A DNA stretch of 64,000 bases, from contig NZ_BMTT01000016.1 of assembly GCF_014649815.1 (NCBI RefSeq), positions 62,001 to 126,000 on the forward strand, in the 5' to 3' direction. Below the pieces are notes generated by a model that was not told where the DNA came from, did no database searches, and worked only from the letters and a program-made list of their open reading frames with translations. This document shows positions 25,471-32,789 of the stretch, in pieces. A program made the translations under genes and the position numbers. The stretch's first letter is position 1, and each line of letters starts with the position of its first letter. Origin of the DNA: Streptomyces mutabilis (GTDB taxonomy: Bacteria; Actinomycetota; Actinomycetes; Streptomycetales; Streptomycetaceae).

Positions 25471-26223
25471 CTACGCCGTCACCGGTCGGGCGTCGCTCCA
25501 CAGCGCCTCGACGTGCTCGGCGAACCGGTCGAACAGGCCGCCGGCGCCCCGGCGGCGCAGGTGGAGTAGTGGCGAGTCGTGTCCTAGGAGGTTGGCCAGG
25601 TGCGGCGTCACCAACATCTCGTCATCGAACCGGAACACCGACAGCGCAATGTGCTGATCGCTCAACCGCGCCTCCACCGCACCGTCTTCGATCCGGCTGA
25701 GCGCATCGAGGGTGATCTGGATGCGGGTGCTGACCGTGAGCGGTACCGCCTCGATGGCTTCCCGCCGGCGCGTCACCTCGGACTCGGGGTCACCGACCAG
25801 GAACCGCACCGCGCAGCCTGCCTCCGTCTTCGCCGCCAGTCGCTCCGGCATTCGGGGCTGCTCCTGCCAGATGAAGTAGTTGGTGTACCCAGCGTAGGTG
25901 ATGTCCCGCTTCGCGCCATCGAAGAGGCGGGACCACACTGCGGTCGGGCAGGCGTTGCGGTACGGGTACGTCGCCACGATCTCCCGGTCCGGGCCGGGCG
26001 CCACGACGCTCCGGATCTTCGGCCACAGCACGTCTGCATCAACTCCTAACACCCCAGCCACGTCATCCCGCGTCCGCGGGTGGGGCACGCGGGCTGGGTC
26101 CGTGATCCAGCGATCCACCGTCTTGCTGCTCACTCCGACTCTACGGGCGAGGCGGGAGCGGCTGATTCCGGCGGCGTCGATAGCGCGCTGAAGTTCCTTG
26201 TTCAAGGCTTCCCCCCAGGACAC
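25471..26223 (-). CDS. HTH regulator with DUF5919-like C-terminal domain
   Basis: The start is GTG 26223. The 250-residue product has an N-terminal HTH (about 8-60, AGISRSRLARRVGVSSKTVDRWI...) of the XRE type. The long C-terminal domain (YPYRNACPTAVWSRLFDGAKRDITYAGYTNYF...VRFLVGDPESE) resembles the DUF5919/phospholipase-D-like sensor of many Streptomyces regulators. Divergent from the gene at 26344, with palindromes between them, it is a candidate lysogeny regulator or defence-type sensor. Only the HTH is certain. Confidence 0.82.
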   Translation of the reverse strand: MSWGEALNKELQRAIDAAGISRSRLARRVGVSSKTVDRWITDPARVPHPRTRDDVAGVLGVDADVLWPKIRSVVAPGPDREIVATYPYRNACPTAVWSRLFDGAKRDITYAGYTNYFIWQEQPRMPERLAAKTEAGCAVRFLVGDPESEVTRRREAIEAVPLTVSTRIQITLDALSRIEDGAVEARLSDQHIALSVFRFDDEMLVTPHLANLLGHDSPLLHLRRRGAGGLFDRFAEHVEALWSDARPVTA

Positions 26224-26235
26224 TTGGGCCGTTTA

Positions 26236-26290
26236 GGGACGGTAGCGCGTGCCGTCCCGAATGGCCCCTGATCGTCAGTACAACCGTCCC
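26236..26290. promoter_or_regulatory. Candidate operator: GGGACGG inverted repeat plus extra half-site
   Basis: GGGACGG at 26236-26242 and CCGTCCC at 26252-26258 form an inverted repeat with a nine-base spacer, just upstream of the HTH gene. A third CCGTCCC lies at 26284-26290. The spacing suits a dimeric HTH repressor controlling both divergent genes. Confidence 0.5.
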
Positions 26291-26343
26291 AACCGGCGAT
26301 CCACGATGACGGGCACCAGCAACCCCCCAACACGGAGGTAGCA

Positions 26344-26931
26344 GTGGCCATCACCCTGACCCGTCCCGCGCCGGAGAAGGTCGCCGAGCGGGCCCGCGAG
26401 ATCCACGCCGCATGGATGGCGGACCCGGAGATGCCCGCCGTCCTCGACGGCTGCAAGAAGTACAGCAGCGACTGGACCGACGACTACGGCCAGGTCCTCA
26501 TCCCCGAGTACAACGTGGAGCGCGACGCACCGCCGCTCATCGACGACGCGCTGCGCGTCATGGCGCTCAAGTCGGCGGTGTACGAGATGACCGACGGCGA
26601 CGAGCTGGCGGCCGAGCTGCCCGTGCCGGTGCCGGTCGACACCGCGGTGCACGCCTTGTGCGCACAGTTCACCGCCCTGTCCCGGGTGCAGGCCCGCACG
26701 GGCCGCCTGTTCGTGCACAGCACCGTCCGGGAGCACGAGGCCGGCCGCGCGTGGCGACTCGGCGACTACACCCACCAGGCGTACCGCGCGACATTCGGCC
26801 CGGTCGACGAGCGGTACTGGATCGACGAGCCGGAGGCCGAGCGGCGCCGCCAGATCCTCGACGAGAAGTACGCGACGATCGGGATCACCGAGCGCGGGAT
26901 GGCCTCCACCATCGACTACGCCGCAGCGTAA
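26344..26931 (+). CDS. Prophage protein of unknown function
   Basis: GTG 26344 follows a perfect ACGGAGGTAG site. The 195-residue soluble product is helical and acidic, with no membrane segment or recognised motif. A conserved-looking core reads VDTAVHALCAQFTALSRVQARTG and WRLGDYTHQAYRATFG. It is divergent from the HTH regulator and probably controlled through the shared operator region. Its 3' end overlaps an opposite-strand gene by 47 bases. Function is not recognised. Confidence 0.75.
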   Translation: MAITLTRPAPEKVAERAREIHAAWMADPEMPAVLDGCKKYSSDWTDDYGQVLIPEYNVERDAPPLIDDALRVMALKSAVYEMTDGDELAAELPVPVPVDTAVHALCAQFTALSRVQARTGRLFVHSTVREHEAGRAWRLGDYTHQAYRATFGPVDERYWIDEPEAERRRQILDEKYATIGITERGMASTIDYAAA

Positions 26932-27211
26932 CCGACCGGCCTGTGATGGGCTCCGCCTCCAGCGGCTTGGGGGGCGGGGCCTGCCTGTCTGGCTCCAGCC
27001 CGATCTTGTGCGGGTGGACGCAGGCTGGCGTGCGGTCGGCGGTGTACCGGCGGCCGTCGGCCGGATCGAACGGGCACTCCCAGGAGGGCCGGTCGTAGAT
27101 GACGAAGGCGTCGCGCGGGAACCGCAGCGAGGGGCAGATCCCGCACACGGGCCGGTCGTCGTGGTCGGAGTCGGGATCGATGTACGGCTGCGGCGTCGCG
27201 GCGTCGTCCAT
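26885..27211 (-). CDS. Small Cys/His protein, possible zinc ribbon
   Basis: The 108-residue product has a CGIC pair, a WECPFD and a CVHPH motif, which could bind one zinc, and a basic C-terminus. There is no clear ribosome site before ATG 27211. It is convergent with and overlaps the end of the gene at 26344. No better gene covers this 280-base interval. Call is tentative. Confidence 0.45.
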   Translation of the reverse strand: MDDAATPQPYIDPDSDHDDRPVCGICPSLRFPRDAFVIYDRPSWECPFDPADGRRYTADRTPACVHPHKIGLEPDRQAPPPKPLEAEPITGRSVTLRRSRWWRPSRAR

Positions 27212-27246
27212 GGCGGAAGGCTACCGGCCGTGCCGCTCACACGGAG

Positions 27247-27492
27247 TCAGGCTCGGGGCGGCTCGTCAACCACGTAGGAGCCCTTGCCCCGGACGGTGCG
27301 GACGAGCCCGCGCTCGACGAGCAGCTGCACAGCGGCCCGCGCGGTCGGCCGGGACACGGAGAACTCGTCGCAGATCGCGGCCTCGGACGGAATGCGCCGG
27401 CGCGGCGGGTAGGTGCCGTCAGCGATGCGCGCGGTGAGCACCGTCGCGATCTGCTCGTACAGCGGGTCTGGCCCGTCCAGGTCCACGGTCAT
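27247..27492 (-). CDS. Short GntR-family repressor (DNA-binding domain only)
   Basis: ATG 27492 opens an 81-residue protein that is a single GntR winged helix: LYEQIATVLTARIADGTYPPRRRIPSEAAICDEFSVSRPTARAAVQLL, then a wing GKGSYVV. There is no effector domain. Such mini-GntR proteins are common on Streptomyces plasmids and prophages, where they act as Kor-like repressors. Upstream a CGTA-N7-TACG element overlaps its leader and may be its own operator. Confidence 0.85.
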   Translation of the reverse strand: MTVDLDGPDPLYEQIATVLTARIADGTYPPRRRIPSEAAICDEFSVSRPTARAAVQLLVERGLVRTVRGKGSYVVDEPPRA

Positions 27493-27540
27493 AAAACGAC
27501 CGTAGGAGGCATACGACGGTGCTTCCCGTCGGGTGACGTG

Positions 27541-27571
27541 ACCTGACAACACCTGACAAGCGGAGTAGCGT
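27541..27571 (+). promoter_or_regulatory. Candidate promoter with tandem 10-bp repeat
   Basis: ACCTGACAAC (27541-27550) is followed at once by ACCTGACAAG (27551-27560). CTGACA in the first copy (27543-27548) and TAGCGT (27566-27571) are 17 bases apart, a plausible -35/-10 pair for the small-gene operon at 27640. A factor binding the tandem repeat would cover the promoter. Confidence 0.45.
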
Positions 27572-27639
27572 CGGAAGAGAGAGAACCCCCGCGACCGTGC
27601 GACCGGTCCGGGGGCGTGGCCGACTGCGAAGGAGTCGAC

Positions 27640-27819
27640 ATGGAAGAGAGTACGCAGAACCAGGCCGCCGATGGCACCCCCACGAGTTACGGCTACTGCT
27701 CTTGGCACGACCGCTTCTCAGAGGGCGTCCGGCTGATTCGTCTCGGCAGCGGAGATATGCACTACGCCTGCGTGCACTGCGTCCGGATCTACAAGCTCAC
27801 CCCCTACGAGGACCAGTGA
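27640..27819 (+). CDS. Tiny zinc-finger-like protein
   Basis: ATG 27640 is chosen over GTG 27616 because GAAGGAG ends five bases upstream. The 59-residue product has CSWH and CVHC pairs separated by about 28 residues, a likely single zinc site, and a Tyr-rich C-terminus. It is the first of three overlapping tiny genes. A role in prophage control or as a directionality factor is only a guess. Confidence 0.65.
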   Translation: MEESTQNQAADGTPTSYGYCSWHDRFSEGVRLIRLGSGDMHYACVHCVRIYKLTPYEDQ

Positions 27820-28034
27820 GCACCGCGCTGCCCAACGCGGCCAGCCTCAGCCGCGCCGTGTACTCCGGGTGGGCCTGCGTCCTCTGTGGCGCATCCCTCG
27901 CCACGGGCGGCGTCCCTGCTGGCCGAGCCCGCGGACAGATAGGCGCCGTCTGCCTGGACGTCGACGTCTACCGATGCCGTCCCGGCCGCGGCTGCGCGGC
28001 CAAGACACCAGCGACCAGAAAGGGGCGCCGATGA
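27816..28034 (+). CDS. Tiny Cys-rich protein, second of three
   Basis: GTG 27816 overlaps the previous stop as GTGA. The 72-residue product contains CVLC near residue 22 and CRPGRGC near residue 59, again a probable zinc site. The sequence WACVLCGASLATGGVPAGRARG recalls a small Streptomyces protein type I have seen beside XRE regulators, without known function. Its stop overlaps the next ATG. Confidence 0.65.
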   Translation: MSTALPNAASLSRAVYSGWACVLCGASLATGGVPAGRARGQIGAVCLDVDVYRCRPGRGCAAKTPATRKGRR

Positions 28035-28189
28035 AACCGGGCCACGAGATGGGCTACTGCTGGCAGAAGTTCGGGCCGCGTCAACTGCACTGCTGCCGAC
28101 CGCCCGGGCACACCGGTGCCTGTTCGACGCCTTACGGCGGCGGCGCCACAGAGTTCCGCTCCCGGCTCGTACGCCGGCCAAGCCGGTAG
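28031..28189 (+). CDS. Tiny Cys/His protein, third of three
   Basis: ATG 28031 overlaps the previous stop as ATGA. The 52-residue product has GYCW, HCCRPPGHTGAC and a basic tail. The C..GH.G.C pattern is a small zinc-knuckle-like motif frequent in actinophage proteins. It ends the three-gene unit; a 12-bp hairpin about 100 bases on terminates transcription. Confidence 0.6.
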   Translation: MKPGHEMGYCWQKFGPRQLHCCRPPGHTGACSTPYGGGATEFRSRLVRRPSR

Positions 28190-28292
28190 CGGTCCCAGCG
28201 GCCCGTCTCCGTCCCCCGTCGGAGGCGGCCCGCTCCTTCAAGCTCCTGGCAGCCAGCCAGGGGATGCCGGGGACTCCAGTGTCGGCCAGAAG

Positions 28293-28332
28293 GGGCGGCT
28301 GCCCGTGCCGAAGCACCCCAGGGCAGCCGCCC
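28293..28332. terminator. Perfect 12-bp bidirectional hairpin
   Basis: GGGCGGCTGCCC at 28293-28304 pairs perfectly with GGGCAGCCGCCC at 28321-28332. It separates the rightward tiny-gene unit from the leftward XRE gene. The 100 bases before it (28190-28292) hold no gene I can support. Confidence 0.85.
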
Positions 28333-28333
28333 G

Positions 28334-28567
28334 TCAGCGGACGAGGTCCGCGAGGGGCACGTCGAGAACGTCAGCGATGAGCAGCAGGTGGTCAAGGAGT
28401 GTGGAGTAGGCGCCCTGCTCGATCCGGTTGATCGTCTTACGGTCCAAGTCGACGAGTTCGGCGAGCTTCTCCTGCGACAGCGTCCGCTCGGTGCGGACGG
28501 CGCGAATACGGTCTCCGATCTGGCGTCGGCGGGCTGGTACCCAAGCGGGCAGCGGATCGGATGGCAC
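28334..28567 (-). CDS. Small XRE/Cro-CI-type repressor
   Basis: GTG 28567 opens a 77-residue protein that is almost only an HTH_3 domain: RRRQIGDRIRAVRTERTLSQEKLAELVDLDRKTINRIEQG, then a capping helix pair ending DVPLADLVR. A perfect palindrome lies 34-51 bases upstream, in the position expected for autoregulation. Beside the integrase gene, it is the best candidate for a Cro/CI-type prophage switch. No other start fits the HTH frame better. Confidence 0.85.
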   Translation of the reverse strand: MPSDPLPAWVPARRRQIGDRIRAVRTERTLSQEKLAELVDLDRKTINRIEQGAYSTLLDHLLLIADVLDVPLADLVR

Positions 28568-28600
28568 GCATACACGCTGGTAGGCGCCGCGATCGGTGTC

Positions 28601-28618
28601 TGTACCATCGTTGGTACA
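28601..28618. promoter_or_regulatory. Perfect palindromic operator of the small XRE gene
   Basis: TGTACCA-TCGT-TGGTACA has perfect seven-base arms and a four-base centre. On the minus strand it overlaps a TACAGA box that could be the -10 of the XRE promoter. The 178 bases from here to the integrase terminator show no gene. Confidence 0.7.
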
Positions 28619-28796
28619 TTTCAGAGAGCGGATTTCAGCCCGACCGCAACCCCCTCGGGTAAGGAAACACCCGTTCGATTGACACGCCGAATAGGGACCT
28701 TGCCTCCGGCAACCCGCTCCGCCGAGGGTGGAACCACGCCCTCCCCCGAACTGGCCGACCGCCGTACTGCCCCCCAGGCTGCGGCGGCCCGGCCAA

Positions 28797-28826
28797 GGCG
28801 CCCCCCGACATGCGTCCGGGGGCGCC
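28797..28826 (-). terminator. Integrase terminator
   Basis: GGCGCCCCC at 28797-28805 and GGGGGCGCC at 28818-28826 are perfect complements. The hairpin begins four bases after the integrase stop on the minus strand. Confidence 0.85.
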
Positions 28827-28829
28827 GCC

Positions 28830-30485
28830 CTACTTCCACTTGATCTCGATCGTCGACTTGTCAAAATACGTTCCATCCGGCTGCCGCCCCGGCCGCGCCT
28901 TCCCCACCCGGACCTGCATCGCAAAGTCGATCGCCGCCCGCCGCCGCGACAGGTCGAACGTGTCGTTCCACACCTCCACCGGATCGTCCGCCGCCAGCAG
29001 CTCAGCGACCGGGTTCGCCGCCACGACCTCCTTCAGCACGTCCTCGGCGGCTTGAAGACGCTTCCTCGCCGCACCCGACGCGACACGCCACTCCTGCATG
29101 TCCATCTCGTCCCGACCCAGCGCCTCCGCCAACTCGTCCAGCTTCTGCCGGGCCTGCCGCATGTCCCGGCGCACCTGGACCACGTCGACCTGCGGCTCAG
29201 CCCGCCGCGTGAACAGAGCGGCGGCGTCGGGCTCCTGCAGTCGCCTCATCAGGTGCAGCTGCACGTAGTCGTCCAGGCTCTGACCGTCCCGGATCACGCA
29301 TCCACTGTCGCAGCGGTACGCCGGCTTCTTCACCGGAGCAGGCCCCACGCCCGTGCGCCTCTGCCGCTCGCGGATCTTCTTGCTGCGGACCACAGCCCGC
29401 GGAAACCCAGTCAGCTTTCCGGTGCCGCACTCGGCGCACTCGTAAATGTTGCTGCCGAGGTACTTCCGGACGTTCGTCCCGGACGTGTACCGGCTCGGGT
29501 CCTGGAGGACCGCTACAGCGCTACGCCACGTCGCCTCATCGGCCAGCGCCATCCAATCGCCCCTGCCAGCTATCTGTCCTCGATGCTGAAGGAACCCGGC
29601 GTTACGGGGCCGCAGGAGAATGGTCCGCACCTGGTTGACGTCAGGCGTCTTGCCACGGCTGGACACTACGCCCCGGGTCGCCCAGCCCTTGGCCGTGCTC
29701 CTCAGCGACACCCCCGCCACGACCCCTTCCAAAGCCGGGTGGACAAGGGCGGCCTCGGATCCCTCGGCGAACCCGGCAGGGACCTGGCACGCGTCACAGA
29801 CGAAGTCCACGCACAGCGCATCCCGAGCGTCGCAAGCCTGGCACACCAGATCACGCGTGAACCGGCCGACCACCTCGCAGTCCTCGCACGTGCGACGCAT
29901 CGTGAACCCGTCCGGGCCTTGCAGGTGGCAGCGCGGGCATTCGAGAGTCCGCGGGGTAACCCCGTCGGGCTCGTACCCGAAGGGGCGAGGCCCACCGCTG
30001 TACTCACCGTGGCTGGCCTTCTGATCGCGGGCCCTCTTCGACCGCTCGATCATCCGCTCCACCTCATAGCGGGCCTGGACGCCAAGCTGCCGGGCGATCA
30101 TCCGGCCGGTGGCGGTGGACAGGTCGAGGTGGCCGGCCTTCACGGTGCGCGTGTCGATGGTGCGGGGCGAGCAGACGTCGATGTACTCCTCCAGCTCGAC
30201 CGGGGAGCGGTGGAGGCGGTCGGTGTGCCAGGCCAAGACGCAGTCGGCCTCGCCGTCGCGGAGCCGCTGCAGCATGTCCTTGTAATCGGGGCGCGGCTTC
30301 CCCGAGTAGGCCTTGACGATGCGGTACTCGACGGTCGGCGTGGACAGCTGCTCGGCGAGCGCGCGAATGTCGTCGAGCTGCCGCTCGGTGGCGAGGTGAG
30401 CGCCTTCGCGGTCCTCGCTGATACGGGTGTACGCGAAGCAGCGGACGATGCGGCGGGCGCTGGTGGCCTTGAGGTTCCTGGACAC
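28830..30485 (-). CDS. Large serine integrase with inserted Cys-rich module
   Basis: GTG 30485 opens a 551-residue recombinase. Residues 14-150 are the resolvase catalytic domain; the nucleophile is probably Ser23 in YTRIS, with the expected LHRSPVELEE region near 91-100. The recombinase domain starts GPRPFGYEPDGV (about 165-176). It is then interrupted by about 60 residues with four CxxC pairs (Cys183/186, 200/203, 215/218, 230/233) before resuming at SEAALVHPALEGVVAGVSLRS. The usual zinc ribbon (YECAECG...YRCDSGC) and C-terminal coiled coil follow. It integrates and excises the prophage; the attachment site is immediately upstream of its start. Confidence 0.95.
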   Translation of the reverse strand: MSRNLKATSARRIVRCFAYTRISEDREGAHLATERQLDDIRALAEQLSTPTVEYRIVKAYSGKPRPDYKDMLQRLRDGEADCVLAWHTDRLHRSPVELEEYIDVCSPRTIDTRTVKAGHLDLSTATGRMIARQLGVQARYEVERMIERSKRARDQKASHGEYSGGPRPFGYEPDGVTPRTLECPRCHLQGPDGFTMRRTCEDCEVVGRFTRDLVCQACDARDALCVDFVCDACQVPAGFAEGSEAALVHPALEGVVAGVSLRSTAKGWATRGVVSSRGKTPDVNQVRTILLRPRNAGFLQHRGQIAGRGDWMALADEATWRSAVAVLQDPSRYTSGTNVRKYLGSNIYECAECGTGKLTGFPRAVVRSKKIRERQRRTGVGPAPVKKPAYRCDSGCVIRDGQSLDDYVQLHLMRRLQEPDAAALFTRRAEPQVDVVQVRRDMRQARQKLDELAEALGRDEMDMQEWRVASGAARKRLQAAEDVLKEVVAANPVAELLAADDPVEVWNDTFDLSRRRAAIDFAMQVRVGKARPGRQPDGTYFDKSTIEIKWK

Positions 30486-30506
30486 GTCGTCAGCCTGCCA
30501 GATTAA

Positions 30507-31223
30507 AGGCCACTTTCGCAGTGGTTCGGTTTCAGCAACGTGACGTCGTTGATGATCGCCCGGTCCAACGACGTGCCGGTGAAGGCGGTGGCCAACGGCA
30601 TCGCCTCGACCGGTGAGGTGGGCAAGGACTTCGAAGCTCTCACCGTCAAGGGCGACAGTCCGATCAAATCGCCGAAGGAGCTGGAGGGCAAGAAGGTCGC
30701 GATCAACACGTTGAGAAACATCAACGAGACCGCGGTGCGGGCTTCGGTGCGCAAGGCGGGCGGCGACCCGGACGCGGTGGAGCTGGTCGAGCTGGCCTTC
30801 GACCAGATGCCGGCGGCGCTCGACGCCGGGCGGGTCGACGCGGCGATGGTGGTGGAACCGGCGCTGGCCACCGTCAAGAGCCAGGGCGGCCGGGAGATCG
30901 CCAACCCCATGATCGACATCGCGCCGAAGCTCACGGTCGCCATGTACTTCACCTCCACCCTGTACGCGCAGGAGAACCCGGAGACGGTGGAGAAGTTCCA
31001 GGAGGCCACCGCCGAGTCCCTGGCGTACGCCGACGCCCACCCCGACGAGGTCCGCGAGATCGTCACCACGTACACGAAGATCCCGGCGGACGTGGTGGCG
31101 AAGGTGACGCTGCCGAAGTGGCCGGCCGAGCCCGACCGCGCCGCGATCGAGGAGCTGGCGAAGCTCGGCCGGGAGGACGGCCTGTTCGAGAAGGCGCCGG
31201 ATCTGGACGAGCTGCTGCCGTGA
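30507..31223 (+). pseudogene. ABC transporter substrate-binding protein, 3' part of gene split by prophage
   Basis: From about 30,525 the frame reads FGFSNVTSLMIARSNDVPVKAVA, the interior of an NMT1/SsuA-type periplasmic binding protein. It continues through KSPKELEGKKVAINT and the C-terminal lobe to TGA at 31223. About 100 N-terminal residues, including the lipoprotein signal, are missing and should lie beyond the left end of the prophage. GTG 30540 is an in-frame codon, not a functional start for an exported protein. The stop overlaps the permease start. Confidence 0.85.
30510..30524. other. Predicted right attachment junction
   Basis: CCACT-TTCGC-AGTGG is an inverted repeat with five-base arms located exactly where the prophage gives way to the interrupted host gene (open frame resumes after TAA 30504-30506; recognisable protein sequence from about 30,525). 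Serine integrase sites are imperfect palindromes around a short crossover core, so the core is probably within or next to this element. The matching left site is outside the window. Confidence 0.5.
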
Positions 31224-31993
31224 GGGGCGCGAACGCCGCACTCGGGGCGGCCGGTCTCGCGGCCTTCCTCGCCCTGGGCGAGGCGGTGCCGCGGCTCGGC
31301 CTGGTCGAGGAGGACTACTTCCCGCCGACCAGCCGCATCGCCGACGCGCTCGGCACGGAGATCGCGGACGGCTCCTTCTGGACCGCGCTCGGCGACACCC
31401 TCACCGGGTGGGCGCTGGGCCTGGCGATCGCGATCGGCGCGGGGATCGTCATCGGGGTGGTCCTCTCCGTGGTGCCGTACCTGCGCGAGGCGACGGCGTC
31501 CACGATCGAGTTCCTGCGCCCGATCCCGTCGGTGGCGCTGATCCCGCTGGCGGTACTGCTGTACGGCACCGAGCTGAGGTCGGTGCTGCTCCTGGTCGTG
31601 TACGCCTCCTTCTGGCAGGTGCTGATCCAGGTCCTCTACGGCGTCCAGGACGTCGACCCGGTCGCCGAGGAGACGGCGCGGTCCTACGGTCTCGGCCCCT
31701 GGGCGCGGGTCCGGCACGTGCTGTGGCCGACCGCGCTGCCGTACGTCATGACCGGCGTGCGCCTCGCGGCGGCCGTCGCGCTGATCCTCGCCATCACCGC
31801 CGAACTGGTCATCGGCGCGCCCGGACTCGGCGCCCGGATCGCAGTGGCGCGGACCTCGCAGGCGGTGCCCGAGATGTACGCGCTGATCGTGGTCGCCGGC
31901 CTGCTGGGACTGCTGATCAACGTCGGGGCCCGGTCGGTGGAGCGACGGGCGCTGGCCTGGCACCAGTCGGTGCGCGGGGAGGTGGCGGTGTGA
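31220..31993 (+). CDS. ABC transporter permease, SsuC/TauC-like (first)
   Basis: GTG 31220 overlaps the binding-protein stop as GTGA. The 257-residue product has about six membrane helices and the cytoplasmic EAA loop (EETARSYGLGPWARVRHVLWP). That loop contacts the ATPase in BPD-type permeases of the sulfonate/taurine/nitrate group. It is coupled to a second permease. With the binding protein split, the operon also loses its upstream promoter unless read-through from the prophage end compensates. Confidence 0.92.
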   Translation: MRGANAALGAAGLAAFLALGEAVPRLGLVEEDYFPPTSRIADALGTEIADGSFWTALGDTLTGWALGLAIAIGAGIVIGVVLSVVPYLREATASTIEFLRPIPSVALIPLAVLLYGTELRSVLLLVVYASFWQVLIQVLYGVQDVDPVAEETARSYGLGPWARVRHVLWPTALPYVMTGVRLAAAVALILAITAELVIGAPGLGARIAVARTSQAVPEMYALIVVAGLLGLLINVGARSVERRALAWHQSVRGEVAV

Positions 31994-32778
31994 GGCGGGT
32001 GCTGCTGCGGCTGGTCTTCGTGTTCGCGCTGCCGGCCGTGCTGGTGACCGTGTGGTGGGTGGCCTCGGCGGGCAGCGAGGACGTGTACTGGCCGCCGCTC
32101 GCCACCGTCCTGGAGACCTTCCCGGACGTGTGGACGGGCGAGCGGTGGCGCGGTGACGTACTGCCCAGCGTGCTGCGGCTCGCGGCCGGCTACGCACTCG
32201 CGGCGGTCGTGGGCGTCGCGCTGGGCACACTGGTCGGCTCCTACCGGCGGGTGCGGGCGGTGTGCGAGCCGGCGCTGGAGTTCCTGCGCGCGGTGCCGCC
32301 GCCGGTGCTGGTGCCGGTGATCATGCTCTTCGCGGGCATCGGCGACACGATGAAGATCGTGGTCATCGCCGCCGGCTGTGTGTGGCCGGTGCTGCTCAAC
32401 ACCGTGGAGGGGGTCCGGGCGGTCGACGCGGTGACGGCCGAGACGGCCCGCTCCTACGGGGTCACGGGGGTGGCGTGGCTGCGGCACGTGGTGCTGCCCT
32501 CAGCGAGCCCGCAGATCTTCGCCGGTCTGCGCCAGGCGCTGTCGATCGGCATCATCCTGATGGTGATCAGCGAGATGTTCGCCGCCAGCAACGGGCTCGG
32601 CTTCACCATCGTGCAGTTCCAGCGTTCCTTCGCGATCCCCGGCATGTGGACCGGCATCCTGCTGCTCGGTCTGCTCGGTTTCGTGCTGTCGGCCCTCTTC
32701 CGGCTGGTCGAGCGGCGGGCGCTCGGCTGGTACCACGGTCTGCGTGCCGCCGCCCGGCGGCCCGGGTCAAGCTCCTGA
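31990..32778 (+). CDS. ABC transporter permease, SsuC/TauC-like (second)
   Basis: GTG 31990 overlaps the first permease stop. The 262-residue product also has about six helices and an EAA loop (AETARSYGVTGVAWLRHVVLP). Two different permeases suggest a heterodimeric channel, less common than the SsuC homodimer but known in thiamine-precursor and sulfonate-type systems. Its substrate cannot be told from sequence alone. Confidence 0.92.
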   Translation: MRRVLLRLVFVFALPAVLVTVWWVASAGSEDVYWPPLATVLETFPDVWTGERWRGDVLPSVLRLAAGYALAAVVGVALGTLVGSYRRVRAVCEPALEFLRAVPPPVLVPVIMLFAGIGDTMKIVVIAAGCVWPVLLNTVEGVRAVDAVTAETARSYGVTGVAWLRHVVLPSASPQIFAGLRQALSIGIILMVISEMFAASNGLGFTIVQFQRSFAIPGMWTGILLLGLLGFVLSALFRLVERRALGWYHGLRAAARRPGSSS

Positions 32779-32789
32779 AAGGGCGGTCC

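Larger units (their letters stand above)
1..30524. mobile_element. Siphovirus-type prophage (left end outside window)
   Basis: The stretch holds a full head-tail-lysis module in standard siphophage order, regulators, and a serine integrase whose start codon is about 25-40 bases from a broken host gene. Structural genes read rightward and the integrase leftward. The right boundary is placed at about 30,510-30,524 because the downstream frame resumes a substrate-binding-protein sequence there, while an in-frame TAA lies at 30,504. The left attachment site and any replication genes are not in the window. The structural and lysis genes look intact, so the element may still be inducible; that is inference. 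Confidence 0.93.

Noticed and set aside
28728-30506. A 592-codon plus-strand frame opposite the integrase
   Set aside because: The minus-strand integrase has unmistakable catalytic and zinc motifs and its own terminator; the plus frame is Arg/Pro-rich shadow.
30540-31223. A functional binding-protein gene starting at GTG 30540
   Set aside because: The product would lack a signal peptide and the first lobe of the fold, and has no ribosome site. The sequence upstream of 30540 continues the host family for several residues before ending at the prophage junction.
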